NCBI GenBank assembly: GCA_033182465.1
Contig: CP137319.1
Span: 3,720,001 to 3,784,000 of the forward strand
Source of the DNA: Sanghuangporus weigelae
Taxonomy: Eukaryota; Basidiomycota; Agaricomycetes; Hymenochaetales; Hymenochaetaceae
Reading direction: 5' to 3'
DNA length: 64,000 bases
Below are positions 44,715 to 55,823 of the stretch, piece after piece. Every line of letters starts with the position of its first letter. The stretch's first letter is position 1. The position numbers and the translations under genes are program-made. The notes below the pieces were generated by a model that was not told where the DNA came from, searched no databases, and was given only the letters and a program-made list of their open reading frames with translations.

Positions 44715-46990
44715 AGCCGTCATCGTGAATTCAATTACAATGTCTGCAAGCGCTATTTTTGACTTGCTCGCTGACGCGCAGGCGGTTTCGACAGGCAACG
44801 TTGCTTTTCAGTAAAAATGTCCTCGATTTTCTTCTACGTGTTCACTAGTGCTCTTCGTCATGTAGATTGAGTTTTCTTTCATTCGTTTCTAGTTCATGTC
44901 ACTTCAACCGAACAAGTCGTAAAGGTCGTCCGCGTGGCAAATATGCACCGGTTACCTATGGAACACCTCGCTGGAGGCACAAGCCCTGAAGGAATGCGCG
45001 CCAACACGGGTTTCTGTTTCGATTCGGAAGGAAGCATGGGCTGGGAGAAGAATCTGCATTGACCTTCTCAGATGAATAAGTCCTTTTGTTTTGAAGGGCG
45101 AGTGGCTGTTACTTTGTTAACACACATTCGAATTGATGGAGGAAGGTGCGAACATGGGATATGGAGCTAGTACTGTGTGGAACGAATTGGATGGTCTGTT
45201 GAAAAGCCAAGGTGCGTGGCTGTCGAGGCAATCCCAATATGTCATTGACCCAGTGTATCAGGATTTCATCTACATTCTCATATGCGTGGCTGAGCAGGTA
45301 TGTATCTCGGCTCTTTTTGGCCCTAGCGTTTTCCGAGATGATGACTGTCATCGTCTCATTGATTGGACAAAGTTTTCTGAAAGTACTTTGACCAGCTGGT
45401 GCACGTCATTGCACATATATCAAGATCGTTCGCTTTGGGAATGCTGGAGGCAAATGTGCTACCAACATTGCTAGACAAGCACATACAATAATTTCGGATT
45501 GTTCCAATTGTCAATAGGCAGCTGTCCTCTGTAATGAAATGCTTACCAAAGCCCCGACTACGCGCACGAAAGCGTACTGGTTCCGTCTTGACAAAACTTT
45601 CATGGGAGTGGAAAACATCTGGTCTCGTCATGGAAGGTAGAGTCGTTAACTTCATACTGTACATACGTATTTATCTCTAAGCCATTCATCTGTTCCAGAA
45701 AGCATCCAGGTGGATGTTCGCCTTGCTGTATCTGATCTTTTCTAATACAGCAAGTGCCTCAAAGTCGGCCATAAAAAGAGAATCACAACTCAGTTATTCG
45801 AGGGTCAAGTTTCGGATTCGAGTGCTCTCCTCCGACTAACACCTTACCAGAATGTGCGGAGCTCTTGGATAACTTAACCATGAGTGCCCTTAAAGGCGGT
45901 GTCTATAAAATGGGTGGATGTGGGCATCGTTGTTCTTTAACGATACCAAGGATGGGGAGGGGTGGGACACGATTGGCGGCGTCACGTCCAGTCGAAAGTA
46001 TCTGAGAACTATGCCGACGCACCACATTACTAAGGGCGAGGACGTCGAGCGCCTCCAGATGGACAGAAAGAACCTATTGTTTCGGCTGTTAAAGATGTCT
46101 CCCTGTTGTAAAGGTTACATTGCGGATATTCGGTAGTCATTGTCTATTATTCTCTTCACCGGTATACCTCTGAAGCCGCCGTCGCTTTAGAACCTCAGTA
46201 TCTAGACTATCACTATCAGACCTGGTGCTTTCAAGAAGCAGGCCCTCGACCTCCTGGTCTTGTATCACCTTTGGGAGGACACATCGGGGATGGTGAGCTT
46301 CCGCTTTACTCTCCGTCAGACAAATGGAATGATGAGTTGCTCAGGAAACTTTACCTATTTCATCCTGTATCGCAACGGCGCGGGAATCAAATTGTCGAAA
46401 ATATAACAGACACGATTGTGCACAAGGGAATATTGGCTTAGATCGGGATGGAACTTGTCCGAGAATTGCTTGTTGTGCTCTTGTTCGAGTAGCTGACAAT
46501 CGAAACGAAGACACCGGCAAACATGCAGTAGGCCATAAGAAGAAGGGTCACCTTGCGGAGAAGCTGGGCGAAGACCATGGTTGAAGACAAACAAAGCGAC
46601 GCTTGACCCACATAGCTTGTTTGATCCAGAAAAGGCGAGATTTGATTCCGTCTGCACTAGTCTGGTGCGAAACTAACCTTGTAACCTACAGCTTTATCTA
46701 GATCTCAAAGCAAATCTGTAATAACCAGTCGGACAAGTGGAACGTGGTCATGGTCTATAACAGACAATAATGGCCTGGTTTGAAATGATCGATCAGGGTC
46801 TATAGAAGTGCCGGTATATTGGCCGTCATGCATCAGATGGTCTGTGCTGGAATAGCTTGATCGTTGTGCCTTATGAAAATCCATCTCGAACTCGGGACTT
46901 CGGAGAATACACCGCGACATAGTTACAAGGAGTGCAACTTGGGCCGTTTCGCCGTTTCGAGACAGACGGCGGCATGTGTACTGGCACACA
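44715..46990. repeat. Segmental repeat X, copy X4
   Basis: Matches X3 (29040-31290). The sub-stretch 45131-46409 shows no difference from 29473-30751 by eye, while the stretches on both sides differ by several per cent, including indels (for example near 46490). The same open pieces occur as in X3: plus 45133-45474 and 45918-46136, and the minus hydrophobic stretch near 46500. It is followed by a relic of an A-like F-box gene, as X1 is followed by A. Confidence 0.7.
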
Positions 46991-47149
46991 GACGAAGATG
47001 TTGCCAACCAACGACCAACTTGACTTACTGAAGCTCCCAGTTTGAGCCCTTCTGTGAGGTACCATTGTACGGAGGTTCCGTGAGCAACAATCATGCTTAA
47101 CGAATATATGGCGAAGGTGAGCACTGTTGCCTCGTTTTGGATTTGTTAT

Positions 47150-48020
47150 TGGTTCCGGCTAATGTATGACTGAGACGGCAAAACATAATTCCTAAGTTCA
47201 ATTTCCATAGATAATATAATTGCCATTCAACTGCTACAACCACAGTAAGAGTATGTCAAGTCATCTGTATCGATATGCTTTGGAAGGGATCGTTACTCGT
47301 CCATAAATTTTATATACCATTCGTCATCATCAGTGCCGTGTCGCTATGGAAACAAATCCTACGATCAGGGAGACGGATGGATCAACTAATCGACTTGAAA
47401 CAACACGCCGTTATTTCTCTGCTGATGTTCATCCGACTAGCTTACTGCTTTGCTGCTTCCTATTGAGATACTCCGCTTAGGTTCTTGATGATCGGTCCTG
47501 TGAACAAGGAGACCAGTCAATATAAGTTTATATAGGTTCGGGCTGATTATACATCAAAACGCGAGATTTGTTCTGGAGCACATATCAGAAAGAGCAAAAG
47601 GTACCCTCTATGGTCGTCCACGGATTGATTGGATACATACAGGTGGGTACAAAAAGTGTTCGTCACCCCTATTCTAGTTAGGAAGGTAGATTTGTATGCC
47701 TTGTATGGCAGTATAAGCGTCGGATAGCACCTCGCCAACTTCCTCATGTCGGCAAAAATGAGGGATCACCTTGGTTGCTTCCCGAGAAGGCATGCAAATC
47801 TGTCTTCCAAATTTGGGGGCGACGAACACTTTTTGTATCCACATGTAATTTGGGGCCAAGGTAGCCATAATCGTAAAGCTCAAAAAGATATCCATCATCA
47901 CCTTTTCTCCTTGCGCTGATTGGCGCGATATATGTATCTCTGTGTCCTTCGTTCCAGACTTGCTGTATAGGAAAGATAAGACATTTGTATGAATACCATT
48001 CCAGTCATCAAAATACACAT
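47150..48020 (-). pseudogene. A-like F-box relic, split by a MITE
   Basis: The stretch aligns with 16260-16790, the 3' end of F-box gene A and the spacer beyond it. Matches include AAACGCGAGATTTGT (47559 versus 16598) and the part coding FELYDYGYLG near 47880 (A has FEFYDDGYLG). Near 47990 a piece reads YFDDWNG, as in the beta-rich landmark of the family. Several frame changes make it a pseudogene. The Tc1/mariner-type MITE at 47640-47845 sits inside it. Confidence 0.6.
47640..47845. mobile_element. Tc1/mariner-type MITE (206 bp)
   Basis: The element starts CAGGTGGGTACAAAAAGTG and ends with the near-perfect inverse CACTTTTTGTATCCACATG. The inverted ends run for about 30 bp with three mismatches. 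TA lies on both sides (47638-47639 and 47846-47847), the target duplication expected for Tc1/mariner transposition. It has no coding capacity. The flanking DNA aligns continuously with F-box gene A once the element is left out, which confirms the borders. Confidence 0.85.
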
Positions 48021-48059
48021 TGCATTGCTATTATCGCGAGAGACACAGAGAAGAGAAGA

Positions 48060-48475
48060 GGAGAGGAGAGGAGAAGAGATGGGTGCCAGCCGCTTGAAGC
48101 GACTCCGGCTCCCATAGTCAGGCCCAGCCTACAAGTGGTAGAGCTCGCCTGGGCGGGACGATGAAAGCAAGTGGAGGTGGGAGGGAAAGTAGTGCGCTGC
48201 ATGACGATCTGCGGCGCTCGGATCATTGCTAGTTGTTGATGAACGGTTTGAGGTTGTGTTGCAGAGCTGAAGATGAAAATTTAATAGATGAAGCAGAACG
48301 TACCTGAGGGAGTGGAGGGTGGGTGAAATTTGCAACAAAATTCTAACTACGAGGTGACGCGTCGGAGGTGATGGTATGGTAGGAACGAAAGAGGCTTCGG
48401 CTTCTTCCGTCACCTCCGATGCAGACCTAAATCTTCAGTCTGGCTTGCCACACCGAAGATTGTCAACTTCGAGCT
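48060..48475. repeat. Dispersed repeat M, copy M2
   Basis: Aligns with M1 (35335-35735). It begins in a purine-rich GAGAAGAGAAGAGGAGAGG run followed by GATGGGTGCCAGCCGC, and ends with the same hairpin (AATCTTCAGT/ACCGAAGATT, one mismatch). A third, partial match lies near 54738-54770 (GGCTCCGGCTCCCATCG). Confidence 0.55.
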
Positions 48476-48479
48476 TGAT

Positions 48480-49035
48480 AGAGCGAGGGTGTGACAGAAT
48501 CGATATCCAATTTGTGTGCTATATGGCAAAGCAGCTCTAAGAGGTCCCGATATTATGGACTTGACCCAATTATGAAAACGATCGTTTCTGATATTGGATG
48601 CAGTCAGACGACAATAAGTTGCCTGACCATTTGCCGCTTATCAGGTGGCCAGACCTTGAGTCTATCCATTTAGAAGCTATATGCTCAAGGACTTATTGGA
48701 ATAGTTGATTGTATACTGTATGCTTCTTCTAATTTTGCAGGAGCACGATCTACCGGAAATTAAACTGATTGTAAATTGAATATGTCATCTATGTGACACG
48801 GAATCGAATCAGACAGTGGTGCCTTACCTCACAAATGTTTCATTCTTGAGAATTGTCTAATTTACAAGTTTTTATCATCCAGTCATTAGGGAGAATTATT
48901 GTGCATATGCTTCAAGCATGCGATTCATTTCTTTCCCATTCAAACAGCTGGCATTCAATGCATAATACAACATTAGGTAGTCAGATCTGATGGTAAAGCG
49001 TATATGTATACTTTCTCGTACGAAACGTGCACATG
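48480..49035. other. Intergenic stretch before the second deaminase gene
   Basis: About 550 bp, AT-rich towards the right, with only short open frames. I see nothing in it beyond the likely 3' region of the gene that ends at 49036. Confidence 0.45.
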
Positions 49036-50641
49036 TCAGACGACATCGCCATAGAACGGATAATCTCTATTAAGCCATTTCTCATAATTCGGTGGCCTAG
49101 AGCTCGGGACGCCAAAGGTCCTCTGAACATGAGACCTGTTCGATGTCGAAAAAGGAGAGTCGTAATTAGCTGGCCTGCTCGGTGGGTAACCAGAGTTCCT
49201 CATGCAGAAATCATTGTAAGAAGCCTGGCATGTTCTGCTACAGAACTGCGCAGAGATTGTTATTGAAGGGGTACGGTCGAAGAGTAGGCTCGTACCTCAG
49301 CGCCATCAGTAGACGGGAAGCGTTTCCTGCATCCTCTGCATATTGAACTTCGGTTCTGAGATAGATTCAGTCTCTTGGATAAGTACAGAGTAAGGAACTC
49401 ATTACCCTGTTTGCGATGAAGTCCGGAATCACAGTATCAGGTGAAAGGTTTCCATAAATTACTCCGGATCCACCGTCCTGGACAGTCATTCCACCGTTCA
49501 AGAATAGTTCGCAGCAAGATTTGCACGGATCACAGACCGCCTTTTCGATAATTTTTTCGAAAGAGGTAAACACCTTAGGAACCTTACTACAGGTCATAGC
49601 TTGTCCAAGCATTGAGACATTGAAACCTTGATATAGCAAACTAAACAGAAGATGAGTTGCATACATCAGTACAAATCAGAATTGAGAAGCGTCCGGATTG
49701 AAAATGTACCTTGCAACAGTAAGTGATTCAGCGCAGTTCCCTATATGATTCCTCTGGAGCTCGCTCATCCGATTCACGACCTGCTGTCCAACGAGTCTTG
49801 TTATCAGCTCTATTGCAGACCTTCTCACTGTTGGTTTTGCATCCACACCAGGTGCCCACTCCATCCGGGGAGCATACGCAAGACTAGCAGAAATTGCCAT
49901 TCGATGTTGCTGACCTTTGACACCTGGCTCTTCGAGGCTTGCTGTAAGCAATGGATATGATGAATGAGAAAGTATGTGCGTCTTGACCGGCCTGACTATA
50001 TCCTGACGATTTTTCTTAAAGAAATTGCGAGGTATATTGTCATGAACTTCTTTCACTGCCACGCATTCATCTCCTATTATGTTGCAGAGTCGAGTGTAGA
50101 TCAGGTGCAGTCGACGCTTTGCATTTGCATCGATCACATGTGGTTCAGAGTATGACAAAAACCATCCTTTCAGAGGCTCTTTTAAGTAAAATATCAAAGA
50201 CCAAAAAGGTATGACTTACCAAGTGCCCTATATACATCTGAAATAGGTACTTCATAGTCAGTGCGGAAGTTAAAGCAGACTCGGGCCTCTGTTATTTGGC
50301 CATTCCTGTCAAACGCATATGGAAAGGGTTTCTTACTGTCAACACGTCAGTAAAAGACGATGTTCATATGACTCTGGGCCGACTTACAGGCACCATAAAA
50401 GAACACTATCCACCAGAAAATTGAAGCTCGATGCCGTTCCGCCTGTTTGGCTACAATAGAGGGAACACGCTTGATTGCGGTTCTGTTCTATGTACCAAAT
50501 GATCTGGCAGCACTGGCAGTCAGGAAAGGATCAGGAATATGGAAAAGCTCATACTCGATCAGTGTTAATGTTCCAGCAATACGGGACTTCTGGATTAGAG
50601 ATGCTCGCAGCGAGGATGCATACGTGACTCGACGACGACAT
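49036..50641 (-). CDS. Deaminase-superfamily-like protein, paralog 2
   Basis: Starts at 50641 (MSSSSSHVCILAASISNP) and reads in about seven exons to a stop at 49036. The exons align one to one with the gene at 39121: N-terminal SFNFLVDSVLLWCL; IPYAF/ISDVYRALG-type exon; GWFLSYSEPHV exon; catalytic part with HIGNCAES; then VCDPCKSCCELF; a four-cysteine finger (ICRGCRKRF...EFCSRTC); and a Pro/Asn/Tyr-rich tail. HxGNCAE and PCxxC together are the zinc and proton-shuttle motifs of the deaminase superfamily, so this copy looks catalytically complete. Known members act on free nucleotides or on nucleic acids; the substrate here is unknown. The two paralogs face each other across about 8 kb of repeats. 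Confidence 0.75.
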
Positions 50642-51423
50642 GAGGCGATATGTATGCAGAGGGGCGCTCAACGTGGAGTTCTGTGCTGTTTAGAGTCCAG
50701 ATAGCCAGATCGGACGAGGAAAAAAAATCGTTTGACAAGGCAACGTGAAGAGCAAGAGACCTGGCTTTATACCATTTTATCTGATTCTTGCGGGTAAATT
50801 TTACAATGACAGCTTGTCTGCACGCCTACGAAGAGATCCTACTTCTGTTGCATGTCTGCTACATTGGCCTTCATGGAAACGAGGTAGGCCATTGTCCGGA
50901 AGTATCAAGTACTCCCGTAGTGAAGAGAGAAACCATCATTTTTCCGACCTTATGAAGTGCATAACAGATCTGCTTTCTTTTCTTTTTTTGTACTGTGGAT
51001 AAAGTTATGCTGTGATAAATTCACCACGCTAGATCTTTCTATTTCTCAGGTGGACGAGGCCCATTGAATTCTTGTGGTAGTTTCAATCTCAAGACTAGGT
51101 GTTGGCGACGGAAACCACTGGGCCAACCAGATTTTGCACCGATAGGATCTGAATGATAAGGCTCATGTCAGAACCGTTTGAAGTTGTCACTTTACCGAAA
51201 GATCTGGGACAAGATTGCTGGAAACTCAACGGAGAATCGTCCGTGGCCTATGTTGATCAGCGGTAAGTTCCGAAAACGGCGAACTCGGTCACGTCGGTAA
51301 AGCTACATTTGGCATCGCATCTGTCATCTATCCCTCTTCTATCATTTCTGGCGATAAATCTCTCACTTCGTGCCCATCTCGCTGAATCACTCTGTACTTG
51401 TACCTTCTGACAGAATATCCAGA
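50642..51423. other. Divergent promoter region between deaminase 2 and F-box gene G
   Basis: No gene supported. An 85-codon plus-strand frame at 50745-51002 has no recognisable feature. On the minus strand GGTATAAAG near 50766-50774 could be the TATA box of the deaminase gene (about 125 nt before its ATG). Confidence 0.4.
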
Positions 51424-53765
51424 ATGCTACCCCACGAGCTTCCTGTGGATGTTTTCTTCATGATATTGATGTTTTTCGGGCATCGCGACATTCATAATTA
51501 TCTGAAGGCGAGTCTGCGAAGCTTCCTTCTTATATCCTATGTTAATGCCGACGCGCAGGCAGTAAATCTTTTGCACGTAGAACAGGCGATCAAATCTCTG
51601 TCAGGAGACAAACGTGACTGGGAATACCTGCTCAACATGGCCATAAAGAATCGACACTTGCCTATACCAATTAACCTAAGGAATATAGATGATGTAGAGG
51701 CGCGGGACATCGCATCCTGGTTTATACACTCCATCATGCTATATAACGGCTACACGACCCCAAATAGGAAGTTATCCGTTCGCAAAATCGACATCGAATC
51801 TACCCTTCGGGTGACGTGGCTGAAGCTGCTCCTGGGGAATTTGTGCCTGATTGCAGCTGCGAGCGATGTCGAAAGTGTGCTGACCGTTTGGAGAGTCCAA
51901 TCAAATCTCCAGGCACAGCCTATGGTAAGGACGTACTTGGATGCACCAGTGATGGATGGGAAGGTCGACTACTGCGACGATGAAGTCAGATGTGCCATTA
52001 CTGTAGGAGCGACGTATGCATTCCCCTCTCCCATTCCTTGCACCCTGTTGATGCGCTACTTTCAGGCACGAGTATATACTTGTCCTCGGGATTTCACACT
52101 CATCCGGAGGCGTAACGTTACAGCAACTAGCACACATACCAGGAAGCTCGAGCGTGAAGTATTTGCGCGGAGACCTTATCGGGTTTGCATGCCGAAATGG
52201 AGATGACACGTACCCATATCTCGTCAACTGGAAGACAGGAGATATACACAGTCTACAGTTTCCGCATAATGACCCTCAGCTGAATTGCCCTCTTCCAATT
52301 GTATGTATTTACTTACTAATTCGAACTGACTGTGAAGCACTGATGCTTGTGATTAGGAACCATGCAAAGCGTTCATCGTAACAGATGGATTGATTTTCAC
52401 GTTGCATGCAAATGCGGTCCAGGTCTTTGGTGTCCCAGGTGGGATTTATGATGACGGATCGTCCCATCTTTCAACGCTTCCGCTTCGAAGATCAGCTGCC
52501 TGTGGAAACTTTCTAGACGTTGAGCAGCGCCATACAAGCCGCCCGATGGTTCGACTCGTATACCAAGACACAGGATCGCAGCTTCGACAAGTAGCGATAC
52601 TATTCGATTTATACTCCCTGTCAACGAGGACGTTTTCAATACACGAGACTCCTATGGAACAAGTACCGGACCACAGAGTACTTCACTACTGGAAACTTGG
52701 ATCAACAGAACAGACAATCGTCGGCCTGTCTTCTTCATTTAATTTTCGGAGGATGCCTTCGGTCATCTTTGCTTCCTTTAAAGCTCCGAATCAAGAGGAC
52801 CCAGAATCTCCTATTATATCTCAAGAAGGCTATGTCACGATTTCCGACGAAAATCTGCCGTCTCTGCAGCTTATCTCATTTGTAGACTTTGACGACGGAC
52901 ATGGTCAGCTTCTGATAGGAAGTGCGTTGGGAGATGCACTTTTGGCGTCAGTGTTGGATGAGTCCGTAATAACCCCGGGTAGTGTCAGAAATTCGTTCAA
53001 CATCAGCTCTCGTCGTATAGGCGGACGAGAAAAGCTCTATGAGGTCAGTACAAGCCCGAGTTTTTCTTCTGATTGCATCTTCATTCACGAATGGATTTCT
53101 AGATACCTATCTCGTTGGATCTTCCATCGTTTTATAACATCCGGCAGCTCCATTCAGTTGACGACCAGTTATCCCAGGATACAGTTTCGCAGGTCAGCAT
53201 GGAATGGTCGGATTCCCGACTAGGCATCATGTCGCTTGGTGATTGGACAAATGATTGGTCTAGGTTCGAGCGTATCTGGGACTGGATTCTACCACTCTCA
53301 CGTTGGGGACCTTTGGATAAGGATTTCTTGAACGTCACGGTGCGATATCGTCTCCATACTGTCGGCGAAATGATTCCTATTCTTTATCGCATAAGCAACC
53401 ACGAGGAAGTGGTTTTCCGCGTCGGCAAACGCTTGTATTATTCAAATCAGGATACCAAAGATGAACATGGCCACGAGATGGACGTGTCTGCAAACGATGA
53501 CTATGGATTCCTCGGTGTTTTGCCTTTTTCTTACGACCACTTCGTTGATAACCCACAAGGGGTCTTGCTCTTTATTCAAGACCATCAGATCCAAACGAAC
53601 CTGAATTCGTGGACCTATCCGAGAGCACTGAGTCATCGACTAAGCATCGCGTATTGGGGTTATCAGTCCCATGCGCCGTGTGAAGTAGAGATGGATTCAA
53701 CGGAGGAGCCAAGCAGCTGCTTTGATGAGGACTGGCCTCGTTTTGTTGATGAGGAGCACACGTGA
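51424..53765 (+). CDS. F-box protein G (array member, intact, 707 aa)
   Basis: Five exons (51424-51507, 51559-52013, 52066-52300, 52357-53043, 53103-53765) give 707 residues, nearly the same plan and exon lengths as D. F-box MLPHELPVDVFFMILMFFG; helical block LKLLLGNLCLIAAASDVESV; beta-rich GDDTYPYLVNWKTG and FVDFDDGHG; C-terminal LPSFYNIRQLH and SRWGPLDKDF. Intron 1 also has a GC donor (AAG|GCGAGT) and is 51 nt without stops, so G, unlike D, could also be read unspliced. In the helical block the usual GRWCLI reads GNLCLI. It is likely an SCF adaptor by analogy. D and G are sister copies now 19 kb apart with E and both deaminases between them. Confidence 0.88.
51508..51558 (+). other. GC-AG intron 1 of F-box gene G
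   Basis: 51 nt, donor GCGAGT, acceptor GCGCAG. The position is identical to intron 1 of D. Retention would add 17 residues in frame, so the intron could be optional. Confidence 0.7.
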
Positions 53766-53769
53766 GGTT

Positions 53770-54640
53770 TGGGGAGACTGTCTCCCTTTCAATACTCTCG
53801 AACGGAAATTCATTCCCGTAGCATATTCCGCTTCGGTACGTTTTGTCTAAAATAGCGCTTCTGATTCGTGTCTGTGACCTTTCCCTGGACATATGCGAAC
53901 TATGTATTCCGCGGATCTTCTAGGCGTACGGGTCGTTAAATCTATGTTTCGTTAGATCGGTTTGATAGGTGCTTCGCAATTTTGTTCAAGTAATCATTTT
54001 TTACGCAATATGGGATTAATTTGCTCGTGGTCTGCTAATCTTTCATGAGAAATTCTTAGCCTTAGCCTTAGCCTTAGCCTTGCGGTCACACGTCATCCTG
54101 GAAAAGAGGCCTGTCAGTGTCGCATAAGGCAAACTAGTTGGAGACTTCGGACAATGAAACTTATTTGGGCCAATAAACGGAAGTCGGGGTCTTCGGGTGA
54201 TGCATGAAATCAGGACACGCCTTGTCTCGTTACACTTACTGTAGGTGTCAATATGAATCTATCGTGTAGAACAAGAACACGAGGCCCCATATGTTTACTT
54301 ACGGGTTGTTCGCCTTTTGCAAATGAGCATATTGAACTGCGATCATAGCTCATGCAGATATAAGCGAAAGCTCGTTGAGATTATGACCTTGTCCATCTCA
54401 TTGCGAGTACAGATGATACAAGACCTTGGCCTATATTACACGTCTTGCCAGAGTTGAATTTCATGATTGAACAAAACGTCGACCCTAGACAGAAGACATT
54501 ATATCTCCTGGGCCCAGTCTTGAAGTGAATTGGTACTGTGTCGTTGCTGTGTTCAATAACAGATTGGGACACACGACCTTGACTGATCATAATCGGAAGC
54601 TTGGACAAGTTATCCGAGTTGCAAAACGCATAGAAGATAC
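53770..54640. other. Intergenic stretch with a hexamer microsatellite
   Basis: No gene. It holds CTTAGC repeated about four times at 54055-54082, an array of TTAGCC units. This differs from the fungal telomere unit TTAGGG, and the array is short and internal. Confidence 0.5.
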
Positions 54641-54644
54641 TCTG

Positions 54645-55500
54645 CATCCTTCATTCCGGACCTGTTGTATAAGAAATATAAGACATTTGTATGAATACCA
54701 TTTCAGTCATTAAAATACACATTGTATTGTTATCATTGCAAGAAAGCGGCTCCGGCTCCCATCGTCTAGCCCACGTATACGTAAGGACAAGATGAACCGA
54801 TTCTTTGTTGTTCTGGCCTTGCAAAATTAACATCAAAAGATCAAAAATAGATACCAGGACGAAGACAACTAGCGGCATACGACTGGAAGGGGGCAATTGG
54901 TGTCTGGTATAGAGAAGAGGAAACAGAAGGCGGCTCAAATCTCCCGTCCGCGAGGTATGGATATGTGGTGTCCCCGTCACGCGCAGCGAAACCGACGTGG
55001 GTCTCCTCGAATGAATGTTATGCGAGAGGCATTGGGAAGACGCACCAATTGCATGAATGACGCAGAGTCAGACGATTGGGGAAGTCCGAGAATATACGGC
55101 CAACTTGAAGGCATGCATCAGCTTGGTTAAAGAAATACGGGAGGATCGTACGCACGTTGCTCCCAGTGGAATGGCTCATCTAGTGTCATCATTGCAACAG
55201 TTCAACCTCACAGTCCTTCAGTCGCTACCCCTCGAGTGTATGGATGAACTTTAGCCAAGTCACGCGAAGTCCTGGACATATATCTATCTTGCAAACAACA
55301 GATAGGGGTTTGTTTGGAGTCTTGCAGCTTCAGCTAACCAGAATAACGTGTCTTATCCATGACTGGACGTCCTTTGGTTCGACTTCCTCGATACTTCGAA
55401 GATTAGACGGTGTAAGAAGTAATGAGTTCTGCGCGTCGCGATAGAAGACATACGACCAGAGGTACTTGATATATCACTCAATAAGGATGATGAGAAAGAA
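54645..55500 (-). pseudogene. Decayed F-box family copy H
   Basis: Aligns with relics C and F. Matches include a helical-block part near 55440-55250 (LRSIEEVEPKDVQSW-like, SAW-type frame changes) and GGCATGCATCAGCTTGG near 55110. It is shorter than C because of deletions and has several frame changes. At the left it runs into a partial copy of repeat M and a scrap with FQ/FDDWNG-like sequence near 54700. No function is expected. Confidence 0.65.
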
Positions 55501-55679
55501 ATAGGGTTTAGATTCAGCGCGTACCAAACTGTGACATGTCACGTCAGATTTGCAACTTACTCTTCTTCAGGGGCACGCAAGACCTTCTGACTGCTACGCT
55601 ACGTTGAAAACAGAACCGATGCGAAAATATCGTAGGTCCCTCTTGGTGACCACTGATGGCAAGCGCGATGGTGTGTAAT

Positions 55680-55688
55680 TATAAAAAG
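55680..55688 (+). promoter_or_regulatory. TATA box of F-box gene I
   Basis: TATAAAAAG lies about 140 nt upstream of the ATG at 55824 in a promoter otherwise free of open frames. Confidence 0.4.
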
Positions 55689-55823
55689 CGCGTGTAATAT
55701 ACACCTTTTTCTTGTCTGAGACAACCCGGCCATCCGAGACATTTCTTCCCGAGCTCGTGCTGCATCCTCAAACTCCAACTCTACACACATTCAAGTGGCA
55801 TTTCGTCGTTGACATCGCCGCCA

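Noticed and set aside
54055-54082. Telomere repeat
   Set aside because: The unit is TTAGCC rather than TTAGGG, with only about four copies at an internal site.
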